From: Oenanthe sinensis
Taxonomy: Eukaryota > Streptophyta > Magnoliopsida > Apiales > Apiaceae
Assembly (NCBI GenBank): GCA_028671895.1
Contig: CM053802.1
Location: 18,855,631-18,919,630, forward strand
Direction of reading: 5' to 3'
DNA length: 64,000 nucleotides
Shown: in pieces, positions 23,352 through 34,159 of the stretch
Numbering within the stretch: position 1 is the stretch's first letter
How the letters are laid out: every line of letters starts with the position of its first letter
Position numbers and translations under genes: made by a program
Notes under the pieces: generated by a model
The model's input: the letters and a program-made list of their open reading frames with translations, nothing else
What the model was told of the DNA's origin: nothing
Databases searched by the model: none

Positions 23352-24830
23352 TTTGACGCCGTTTGTAAGAATCATATAATGATCTTCATTCAAATTGTCT
23401 AAATATTTCATGGTGAAAAATAACAATTATCAATATAGAGCTCGTTTACATCTCCTTACATGAGGAAAAAGTGTGCCATGGCATGGAGGACTAAAACAAT
23501 ACTTTCAATCTCGAGAATCCAGAAAAAAGAATAGATCTCAATGCCTCACGTTGAAACATATATGTAAGGTCTGTATATTCCCTCACAAACTCATAATCTT
23601 GGTGATAGTATTCTTGTGTTTACAACCATAATTTGCAGGCATTAATAGTCATTCAGGCTGAGTCATCATAAACCAGTATCTAAATCAATGAACCTAGTGA
23701 AATTCCGTTTGATTTTGCTCCCTCAATCGGAAATATTCAGGAATGAAATTCGGTGACTTAAAATCACCATCAATTTGATTTCATAGGCTGGTTTATTGGA
23801 GCCAACATTCTTTTCGACACCATATAGGAGTGGTGTTTAACATCGATGTAAGTGCTGCAACGCCATTACACCAACAACCATGGCTGCAAATATACAACCA
23901 GACACATATAAAGAACGTGTTTTGAAACTACTGATATAATTAAATAAAAGAAACCGACGTGGAGAGCTGCAACCTACAACAAAAGAAAATAAAAAAGAAA
24001 AGTTCATACAAAAAATTGAAATTGTCAAGCTGGGAAGTTACTGTGAGGTTGCATAGAAAGATTCTACAAGTAACGAGTACACTTGGCGGAAACCAGAACT
24101 AGCAGACATGGAACAAAAAGAAAAAGAAAACACTAGTACTCGTATTGTCATGACATGCATGCAGTACGATCACATCTACTCCATACCAGGTTGGAATTAG
24201 CAAAAAACATGTTTTGTTCAACTCCAAGCGTGAATCGTGGCAAGTCAGCACTGCAACACATGGAGACATTAAATCCAGAATTTGGAAATAGCCTGACTCA
24301 AAGAAATAAAAACTATGTTCCTTTTGATTTTATACAACACAAATTGGCAGATCAGAATACAGAGATTACAAGCAGGTGAATATGGACTAGTGCATGATTT
24401 TAGAATATAAATAGCTTAGGGAATACAAATTATGCCAGCAAAAGGAAGAAAATTGGTGTATGTAGAAAAAGAGATGATACTCTTCCACATCAGAACTCAT
24501 TACTAGTTGCGAGAGAACTACAAAAACCTTTAGGCCGGAGAGTTTTCTTAATCGCAATAAAAAGTGAAGTTTTTAGCAATCAAAAAACTTCAAGGGACTT
24601 CCATTAAAAAGAACCATATCCAGCTTCAAGTTATCTGATATCAGCTAATCATTACATGGTAAAGTATGGCATGAACCAGTGTGGTTTTGACTGAACTCGA
24701 TGACTAACACGGATTGATTCATAAAAGCTCTATAGCGAATAAAAATAAATCAGAAGGAGCTGCAGGTAGTGAGTCAACAAAGTGGAGCGCGTAAAGGCCA
24801 GAAATTGAGTAACTGTGATATAACAACATG

Positions 24831-27788
24831 CAGGGACGGAACCAGGATCCTAAACTAGGGTGGGCTTGACGAGTCATTAGCGAAGTTTCACGCGGCGATC
24901 ACCCATACCATCAAATTCATCGATCATCGAATCTATGTTAATTTTCTTAGCAAACTGTTTTTCTATGTAGATAACCATAATATCTCCTAGAAATGCATCA
25001 TCCATCTTGCTACGAAGATCAGTCTTAAGAATTTTCATAGCGGAAAATGCTCTTTCGGTAGATGCGGTTGAAACAGAAGTGTTAGAATAAGATGAATCGA
25101 CTTGTCAATCATAACAAAAGATTTTGACTTTCTCGTCTTGACCAATATGTGACATAGCTCTGAAAGAGTTGATATGTTTCGAAATTGAGCACCACCAACA
25201 ACATCAAGCTCATAATGTCCCAACTCATTTCTCAACACATCAACATCACTTCCTGTAAAATCACGAGGATAAAATGTCTCTGTAAGGTGGCAAATATTAT
25301 CAATATTAAACGACTTGAAATGATTGTGAGGATCCAATGCCGAAGTAAGTGTAAGGAGCTCAATTGTTTCACCATTAAATCTACTTTCCAACTCCTTGAC
25401 TTGATATTCAATTACTCTGACAAATACATCAAAGTGGTAATGATGTTCCAGAGTAACGCCATCTCTTTGGGAGCTGATCTACCACTACCGATAGTGTAAA
25501 GAGCACTTAAATTTGGCACGAGAATACCTTGTTTTGTACAAAATGAGAACACTCCTGTAATAAAATCATCCCAGCCTTCTGCTCTGAGCTTCTCAAGGAG
25601 TGTTTTTGTAGTTGATACCAAACTTATAGCATTTATAATATCCTGAGACTTCTCTTGCAAAGCTTTACATAATACATTAGTGATTCCCATGGTTTTATGC
25701 ATCAAATGTAATAGAAATACAAAGTCAAAAGACCTCATATGTATGTACTCTCCGTTAGCTCCACCCCGAATGGCATTTGTAGACCCACTTTTGCTGAGAT
25801 CTAAAAGAAATAAACCCACTGCACTATACATTGCAATCAAGCTACGGACAGAAAAAAAATGAGAACTCCACTTAGTTGTTCCACCTCTTTGTAAACTAAC
25901 CATTTGATTGGCACCTTTGTCAGTGCCAAGTTCCCCACTAGCAATCATTTTCTCTAGTTCAAGCTTATGAAGGTCTTCTACTTCAGTCTTATGTTTTGGA
26001 GAAGCATTTACAAAATTAACTATAGAAGTTAGCTTAGAAAAGAATAGCCAAACTTCATGGACGTCATTAGAAGCTGCTACTAGAGCTAATTGCAAACGAT
26101 GTGCAAAACAATGCACATAGTATGCTTGTGGACACTCTTTTAAAATCAGTGCTTGCAAACCATTCTAAGCACCACGCATATTAGATGCTCCGTCAAACCC
26201 CTGTCCTCGCAAATTACATGGATTAAGGTCGAAATAAGCCAAGGTATCGAATATAACTTTCTTCAGAGTAGATGCATTTATGTTTTGAACCCTTAAAATT
26301 GCAAAGAAACGTTCCTGAATAAGTCCCCCGTCATCAACGAATCTAATAATAATCCCCATTTGTTCTTGAGTAGAACTATCTTGGGCTTCATCAACAAGAA
26401 TGCAAAACTTTGCATTTCCAATTTCTTCACGAATCTGCTTTCTCACATTATTGGCCAAAAGGTTTAAAGCTTGCTTTTGAATTAGTGGTGAAGTATAAGT
26501 AGCATTTCCTGGAGCATTCCCCATTATAGCCAGACCAATATTATTATTTAACTCACCCATAAACTTTAGCAATTCAATGAAGTTCCCACAATTTTCTGAG
26601 ACAGGGGATTCATCATTACCTCTGAATGCACAACCCTGTAATGCAAGTCATCGAACACCTCTAATTGTTGCCTCAACACGTAAACGATTCCTTTGAACTT
26701 CTTTGTGAGATCGTACTCGCAGTACATTGTCAATTTGCTGAGATGACTTCATCAGATTTTCACAAGAGCTTACAGCATTATTATGTTGTGAGCAAGGAAC
26801 TCCTACATGTTATAAAAAAAACATTCTTTTCCGGAGGTGATTCTCTTCCAACTTTTAAATCCATTCACCGTATATATTTCACTTCTTGGTGGATTTTTTT
26901 CAAATAAAAAATATGGTAAACAAAAAGCTCGATCTTTTACTAGAGAATATTCAAGCCAGTGAAACCTTTCAAACCATAAAGGGTTAAATCTTCGATTTTG
27001 CTTATCCCTTTCGGCTTTGGTCAGTGGATAATCATCGCGTTTGAGACTCCAATGATAAGGCCCAATTTTAAGATATTCTCAACGAATTTCATTCCATTGT
27101 TCTTTTGGATATTCATAAATTTGACGACGTAAACCCGGATCACGTTCAAAAGTAACATCAGCAACAATAGGTTCAATAACAATAGGTTCAGGCTGTTCAG
27201 CAACAATAGGTTCAGCAACATTTTCCTCTTCATTATTTGCCCTCTGAGCTTTTTTCGGATGAAAAAACATGGAAATCTTTTACAAGGATGAATCATTTCG
27301 TTTTGACATATTAAATAAAAACCTAATCCCCAAATAAGATACAACAATTACAATTTTATAATTTCAATTAAAAGTTGAAACCCTAATTCAAATAAGTTAC
27401 AATTTACAAATATAGCATTATAGATTTATAGCAATGAAAAGAGATATATGCTTACAATTACATTGAAATAGAGAAAATTATTACCTGCACTGTTGCACAT
27501 GAATTGAGGATTGAGGATTGAAGATTAAGAAAGTAGCAAATTAGACTTTAGTATTTAGGTTGTAAGTTGTAACTCTCGGTGTTCATGTGTTCAGTGTTCT
27601 ATATTTTTGTTAATGCTCTGTACTTCTGTCTTTCTGTGTAGAAATTTAGTTTAATCTTAGATGAGCTTGACAAATATTTCTGATGGGCTGGACTAATTAC
27701 TGATATATGATATATGTATAAGTACTAGTTTTTTTTAAATTTACCCTGGGCTTAAGCCCGTGGGAGCCCTTTAGTACTTCCGTCCCTG
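24831..27788 (-). mobile_element. hAT transposon (2958 bp) nested in the LTR element
   Basis: Ends are CAGGGACGGAACC on the left and, reverse-complemented, CAGGGACGGAAGT on the right. A perfect 8-bp duplication ACAACATG flanks it (24823-24830 and 27789-27796). The element contains a decayed transposase on the minus strand. Boundaries and duplication are fully visible. It inserted into the non-coding interior of the LTR retroelement and is therefore younger than it. Confidence 0.95.
24877..27270 (-). pseudogene. hAT transposase (TTF-zinc-finger/DUF4371 type), broken
   Basis: Pieces in order on the minus strand: an N-terminal segment (27270-27079) starting FFHPKKAQRANNEEE; a zinc-finger-like stretch containing EYLKIGPYHWSLKRDDYP; a DUF4371-like part (26572-26165) with FCILVDEAQDSSTQEQ and GQGFDGASNMRG; a catalytic-core part (26158-25412) with HCFAHRLQLALVA; and a C-terminal hAT dimerisation part (25391 to 24877) with ALDPHNHFKSF and TSVSTASTERAFSAMKILK. 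This matches plant 'zinc finger MYM-type protein 1-like' transposases. At least four stops or frameshifts (near 27078, 26800, 26164 and 25411) separate the parts, so it is inactive. It is related to, but clearly distinct from, the transposase at 39621-40739. Confidence 0.9.
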
Positions 27789-30479
27789 ACAACATGACAT
27801 AAAGAAGAAGGAAACAAGTATTGGGAGAAGGCTGCAGTGGCTGTAAAAAAGAGGAAAGTTCTTACGTGAAGAAAATGAAGGGAGTTAGAGACTACTAAAC
27901 AGGAAAAAAAGTGTAGTTGATTTACTTGCCATCGACAACAATTGAGTTTCTTCAAGCAACTTCAACTTACCAAACAACATCTTACACCAAAGTGTAGCGC
28001 TGGAGTGGCACTAAAACCATATAAAAGAATTATGTAGCAAGACTCTAGCGGAAAATAATTGAATTCTTGGAATGTCAGTAAGGAAGAAAGTAAGCACAAC
28101 AACTTCAAAACGGCAAAAACATGTTGCAATAAGAGTGTAAAGCTATGATGTATATCTGGTGCTACATCATTTCGTAACTGCACTGACACCAATACTCCTC
28201 CATTGACTTAAAACCTCATATCCAACTTCAGGTCTATCACAACTCGACGAAATTCAACGTGATACAAAAAATAAATATGAAAATAGCTAACTTCCTAGAA
28301 TAAACTGCTTTAATATGGAAAGTCCTGGGCAGTGAATCATATGTCATTGGAAAGATATTGAAGTCTAGTTTTTTATGCAATAAATGGTTCATGAAACGGA
28401 ATTTTCTACTGGAAGTCATGGCCGTTTTACTGACAAAGGTTCTAGTTGTCCAGGTTTTCAGAGTCAACTCACTTCATGCTATACATGCCCAAAACAACCG
28501 CTGCAATACACTTCAACAAAAAAGAGAAATCTGGTCTCATCAAGCAGGAAGAAGAAAAATGAGGAACCTGAGAACTTTTATAGCAATACCAGTGCAAATA
28601 AATAAAACAGCTGAAGAATAACAAGAGTAGTTCAAACTTTAAAACCAGAACCGGCCTTTTAGATTCAAGATTGATCAAGAAAAGAAGAAGAAGATCAACA
28701 TAGGCGTAGAATGGAGCAAAACCATGGATTCAAATCTGTGACAATTCAGTAGGATTTAACAAAAACTCAGAGGAATGAAAGTCACTTGGCGCTTGGGGAA
28801 CTAGATTCAACACAATAAACTTGGTCACTCAACTCAATTATGCATGCACAACCAAATGTTGACAAAGCTTTAAGCAAAGAAAATCAGAGACTGGAAGCTT
28901 CATTGCAGTTGATATATGGGGACTATGAAGAAGTGACAGCTTAAAGAGGAAGCTAATCAGAAAATCCCTACTACGAGAAGAAAGGGTTTTTACAACAGGA
29001 AACCAAAGCTTACCAAACAGCATAGTAGCGGAAATCATGCCACTGTAGACAACACGAAGAGCCTGGGAGATTACTTCCTGAGATTCTTCAAAACCAATTA
29101 TGTTGCAAATGAGAAAACGCACATGGTTCTAACACAAAAAAAACAGAGAAGGCTTTGTTGAGCAGGAGATTTACAAGAGAACTCAAATACTCACTTGAAG
29201 AGCTTCAAAACAAATGTTGAACCTGGAATGCTTTTCTATCATTTGCGATATCACAGGCATCACGAAAATAACATTCATCTGAGTGTGGTGCACCATGATG
29301 ATTCAGGAATAATGATCTGTTATGTGGAGCCCTCAATAACAATCCTAAAGCTAAAAACAAAGAATTTCAGGGGAACTTAAAGTTGAAAAATGTGGTGTGC
29401 ACGAGGTTATGGCAGACCAGATGGATAAAAGAAATATATGCAGAATGAAGAATTTTTTTAAAAAAGAAATGGTGGACAATAACTTCTTGTTGCAGATTTC
29501 AAGTTGTTGTCTAGGTTGTAGTGCTACCCTTGAATTTTTCAGATTAAAAGTTAATTAAATTGGTGATTCTGGCACAAACACATACTATTGGATGTGCTGC
29601 ATAAGCACAGAGTATGCTCGCGACGTCTTTCAAAAATTCAACCCGGAGATCACAGCGTGCAGCATGTAGTATAGGGTGAAATTGTAGCAGCCAAGTAGAT
29701 TATGTTCGTTTGAGGGACCTGATGAAAATTCAATGACAAAAAAGTAGCAGTCAAATTATGTGACAAGAAACAAGGGGACAAACCCATCTGAAGGTCCTAT
29801 AGAAAGAATTATGAAGGGTCCAGAATACTCGAATCTTTGAGATGGAGAACTATAGCAAGCCCCGACTGATTGAAGTAAATAACAACAAAGTAGAGGATAC
29901 ACACAAGCCATCTAGCAGTCTTATTAACAGATATCCTGTTGCATTATCTGATACAGACAATGAGAAGTGGTTCAAAGCAACGACAAAAATAATCTAGTTC
30001 TGGAACAACTTAAGTTTTCAGTGCAAATTCAAGAAACAAATCGTTGGCATCCACTAATTTTGGCATATCAGGCCAGATGGGTTTTCTTCATGGGAAAAAA
30101 GGAATGGCAGTTGGACACCTTGATTAGCTAAAAATCTACACAGTTTGAGGATTCTGATCTTGTTCGGGATCCAAAAATACAGTCAAAGGCTGGTAACCTT
30201 CAATTTTGTGGAATTTATAGCAAAAGAATTGATCAGTGAATGTGATAACACATGGGTCTCAAAAGCAGCAGTGAATATGTGAAGCCCTGCAAGCTGGAAC
30301 CTGTAAACCTTCTATGCAGTCAGCCTATGTTTTTTATTGAAGTTGCGAAAATAAAATCTAATCGGCAAAACTAGGTAAGTGCTATTTTTCTTTGGCATTT
30401 ATGCATTTCCTGTCGTTCATAAATATTGATCTTTTTCTGAGCTTTATGTGGACATATTATCAAAGAAAAATATTAATCC

Positions 30480-30800
30480 AACCCAAACAAGTGTGTTCAC
30501 CGAGGGTCATTAGGGGGCAATGAATTCGTTAAAATCTTGGACTAGTGACCCATCGTCAAACACACTTGGGGGAAAATCAAAATTTTAACCCTAGACTTGT
30601 GACCAATCGGCGATCATCTGGGGATAAAAAATGATCAAATCCCGCACTTGTGATCCATCAATGATCACTTGGGGGTAATAAAAAGATCAAATCCTAAACT
30701 TGATTTTTCACACTCACGTGAGGATGCGAATATATATCCGTCCTAGACTAGTGACGTACCCCTTCTTTAATGAAGTAATAAGTCATTTGGGGGGAAAGGA
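30480..30800 (+). repeat. Imperfect tandem repeats before the right LTR
   Basis: About four diverged units of 70-80 bp share 'gacttgtgacccatc', 'gatcacttgggggaaaa' and 'gatcaaatcc'. Arrays between the coding region and the polypurine tract are common in Tat-type gypsy elements and their derivatives. The role is unknown. Confidence 0.6.
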
Positions 30801-30863
30801 TATATCGGGCCAGATATACGTTTTAGTACGAAGTTATGATGGTCCGACCGAGATTAGAAAGAG

Positions 30864-31605
30864 GTGATCTATAATTTTTTAGATTTAACATTTTTATAGA
30901 TCACAGAGTATATCTCATCGGTGTGCAATTCGACTCAAAACTACTTATGTAGACTCTAGGCATTAGAAACACAAAATTGAACCGAAAAACTGTGTTTTAT
31001 GTTATGATTGTTCATATACCGGAGACTTTGTACCAAGAGATGAGAAATTGGTAAGCAGAGTCTTTGGACAGTTCTGTGGCTTACGGACGACCTCTCATCC
31101 ATGCTCAGGAAGAGTCAAGTAAGATTTTTTATAAATAAAATTACTTGAAAGCATAACAATGTCATCATGAATCGGAAAAATATGGGGATTTGTTGATACT
31201 AAATATGAACCTGATTTCATAACGGGTTATCAGTCCGTAATTAAGGATTAAAAGAGTTCCAATGGTTCAATAATCCTCACATACCCACTATAATTATTGA
31301 AAATATAATAAATAAGAAAACTTACCATGTATCTAGGTGACTTGATTCTTTATTCTAATAGAACTAATTATCTCTTAGAATTAATTTATAATCCCAATGG
31401 TACGTAGGCAACTTGAGAAGGGTTCCGAAATTCTATAACCACTTAGAATTAATTATCTCTAAGCTCAATTCCAAATCATATAAACTTTAATCTTCTCTCC
31501 ATAATTATCATAGGTATTCAATCCCTAAATTTATAGCTTTATACGAGTATCCGATTATAAATCTAATCTTGGAGTTTGGTGTGCGACAAAAATTGGTTTC
31601 AACAT
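30864..31605 (+). repeat. Right LTR of the 22.5-31.6 kb retroelement
   Basis: This 742-bp copy starts TGATCTATAA and ends GGTTTCAACA, with a purine tract directly upstream. Its first 40 bp contain the inverted repeat TGATCTATAA/TTATAGATCA. The sequence acatttttata occurs both near its left end (30889) and immediately at its right end (31603), which would also fit an 11-bp duplication around a solo insertion. I favour the LTR reading because of the primer-site-like sequence after the left copy. Confidence 0.75.
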
Positions 31606-32484
31606 TTTTATACATCATCATTTCTCCTACTTTCAAGGTCTACTTTTTGATCACGTATGTATGAATTGGGCAAGCGTTTAATATACATGAATTGCGCACT
31701 TTACTCTCGACGTAAAATGCTTTATTACAGACTGGGGCATTAAAAAAGGTAACATGTCTCTCTATATTTCCGATCTCGAAACCGAAACACAGAAATGTAT
31801 AGATATAAAAATAATTTAATTCAAAATAAGAAAATGTGCCACTATAAAGTTAAACATTAATGTTCAAATTTTTTATAAAATAATTATTCTCATCGTCTCA
31901 CAATAAATGTCTTGTTTATTTTTTTAGTGGTCAAATTAAGTATTAACCAAAGATTGACTATAAATTAAAAAGTTTTCTTTTGTAATTTTTAAAAACTGAA
32001 AAATATATTTTAATGTAGATTAAATATATTTTTTAATGATATAATTTTAAAATTTTCTTAATTATGTATTATATATAATATTTGGTTAAAATTAGATTAA
32101 TTTGATTAATACAAATTAAAATACAATAATTATTTTGAGATGGAGGTAGCACCGGTTAACATATTGAAATTATAATATATATAACTTGACCCAAATTATT
32201 TATTTCCATGTTATTTTTTATATTAATTTATCGGTCAAATTTATTGATTATATATGTTACACTCAGTTGCAGATCTATATTAAGATGTATGTGCAACACA
32301 TTATACAAGCGCAAACTATAACTGTATGATAATGAGTAGCAATTTACTAATTATTTGGTTGATTTATGTGAACCAGCCGAACAACAGTGGTAGAGTAGGT
32401 TGTTGTAACTTTAGCAATGACAAATTAATATTAAAGAATAACATAATACAAATAGCGTGTGAACATTTTTATCCAGTAATATAT
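31606..32484. other. Intergenic AT-rich DNA containing a Stowaway-like MITE
   Basis: A Stowaway-like element spans 31886-32147. The left end is eroded (ATTCTCATCGTCTCACAATA) and the right end, reverse-complemented, reads TACCTCCATCTCAAAATAA. It is the sister of the copy at 3473. The remainder shows no gene or family resemblance. Confidence 0.55.
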
Positions 32485-32493
32485 TTAAATACA

Positions 32494-33476
32494 GGATTAA
32501 GAGCAAAAAATAGCATATGATTTAAGTGCAGGAATGAATAAGTCCCTTTGATATAAAATGGCTCGAATAAACCCCTTAATTTAAATTGTTGGTTCAAAAT
32601 AGTTCTTCTAATTAGTGTTTTTTAACCATAGTTAATAAAAAAATTAAAACTTTTAAAAATGTTTATGTTAATATATCATAAATCACTAAAAATATTATAA
32701 TATTACTAATATTCATATACATTGTGACGTTAATATTGTAAAAATATATTAAAATATTATAATTTTAATATTATGACATTAATATTCATGTATATTATAA
32801 TAATATTGTTATAGGAAAAAATATATCAAAAAAGTTATTAATATTTTAATTAAAACTTATCATTAAATAAAATACATAAATCTTATCTGCTTTAAATACG
32901 AACACAAATAAAATTTGTGAAAAATTATATAAAAGTATTTCAACACAAGATTATATATAAATAAAAATTTAAATCATGTAAATATAATATTAAATTAAAA
33001 ATAAAAAATTACAAACTAACTACGAAGTACAAGAAAGTGTGTGTATTATTAATAAAATGTGACTCGTATTTATTTAATTATCAAAAAAAATTAAATGTTC
33101 ATCAAATAACTAAAAATGTAAATATAAAAAAAATACATGCTATATACATGTATTTTAATAATGGTATGATAATTTAAAAACTTATCGAATAAAATTACAT
33201 AATAAAATTCAATTATATAAAAAAAATATTAATTGACAAATAATAATATCACTAACAAAAATAATAATAATAAATAATATACAATATATATGTGTATATA
33301 TATTAATATAATTATATATTTAATAATATTTCTAACCATAGTTAAATAAAAATTAAGTGGATGGATTATATTGAACCAACAACTTAAATTTTAGAGGTTT
33401 ATTTGAACATTTTTAAATCACATGGACTTATTCGCTCCTACACATAAATCACAGGGGCTTTTGTGCTCGTTAATCC
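32494..33476. mobile_element. Mutator-like MITE, 983 bp, perfect 9-bp TSD
   Basis: Long imperfect inverted ends of about 130 bp start GGATTAAGAGCAAAAAATAG on the left and GGATTAACGAGCACAAAAGC on the right (reverse complement). Both arms contain 'gaataagtcc' and 'taaattgttggttcaa'-like blocks. A perfect 9-bp duplication TTAAATACA (32485-32493 and 33477-33485) matches Mutator-type insertion. The interior is extremely AT-rich and non-coding. The family is different from that at 21052. Confidence 0.9.
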
Positions 33477-33687
33477 TTAAATACACAACGATATTTTATT
33501 AAATAAGTGAAGTGCATTTTGTCAAAATAAAAATAAAAATAAGTGAAGTGCATCAGATTGTATCTAAACCCATGTTAAAAGACAGAATGGTCATCGGATT
33601 ATTTTGGAGGCTCATATAATTTATTTAATAAAAATATAAAATATTTATAGTTTATTAAAAATATTGACTTTGTAAGCACTTTAGTTA

Positions 33688-33896
33688 GGCCCCGTTTGCC
33701 TCAGCTTATAAGCAACTTATAAGTTAAAAAAGTTGGTATATATGTACTTTTTCTGAAAATAAGTAATTTATTTTCAAATTTAGAAATAAGATTTGGTCCT
33801 AAATTTCTAAAATAAATATTAATTTTCAAAAAAATATATGAAAATACTTTAAAAAAAAAGTAACTTATTACTTATAAACTAAGCCAAACACCCTCT
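33688..33896. mobile_element. Tourist-like (PIF/Harbinger) MITE, 209 bp
   Basis: Ends read GGCCCCGTTTGCCTCAGCTTATAAG and, reverse-complemented, GAGGGTGTTTGGCTTAGTTTATAAG. TTA lies on both sides (33685-33687 and 33897-33899), matching the 3-bp duplication of this superfamily. It is non-coding. Confidence 0.75.
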
Positions 33897-33937
33897 TAAT
33901 CATGCGGACTTAAAAGTAAAATCATATGTCTCGTTTG

Positions 33938-34153
33938 GTCTAATTTAATACAGTACTTCAATAACTATAGAATATACTTGATTTTTTATACGTAATTTAA
34001 AGTATTTTGAATCATAATAAAAATACATTTTTACTTTTTTACTAGTAAATATTATATATATATATATTTATATTCCAAAAAATAAAATATTAACTCTACT
34101 TGTATTGTTAAAATAATTTAAATTATGTATAAAAAAGTATTATTAAATTAGAC
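33938..34153. mobile_element. Foldback-like AT-rich element
   Basis: The left arm GTCTAATTTAATACAGTACTT and the right arm, reverse-complemented, GTCTAATTTAATAATACTTT are similar, and the similarity continues into 'ttatacgtaatttaaagtatttt'. The span is about 216 bp. No TSD is seen, so the class is not assigned. Confidence 0.4.
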
Positions 34154-34159
34154 TAGGAA

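Larger units (their letters stand above)
22549..31605 (+). mobile_element. Non-coding LTR retrotransposon (LARD-like) with nested hAT
   Basis: Two long direct repeats about 8.3 kb apart (22549-23351 and 30864-31605) behave as LTRs. Directly after the left one comes tttgacgccgtttgtaagaa, close to the primer-binding-site region of plant Ty3/gypsy elements. Just before the right one comes a purine tract agattagaaagagg. The right LTR starts TG and ends CA. Without the nested 2.96-kb hAT, the internal region is about 4.5 kb. It shows no gag or pol ORF on either strand and many stops, so the element is non-autonomous or decayed. Gypsy affinity is inferred from the primer-site resemblance only. Confidence 0.7.

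Noticed and set aside
28237..29380. Several 60-90 codon ORFs inside the LTR element
   Set aside because: Both strands and several frames are open over short distances only, and none resembles gag or pol.
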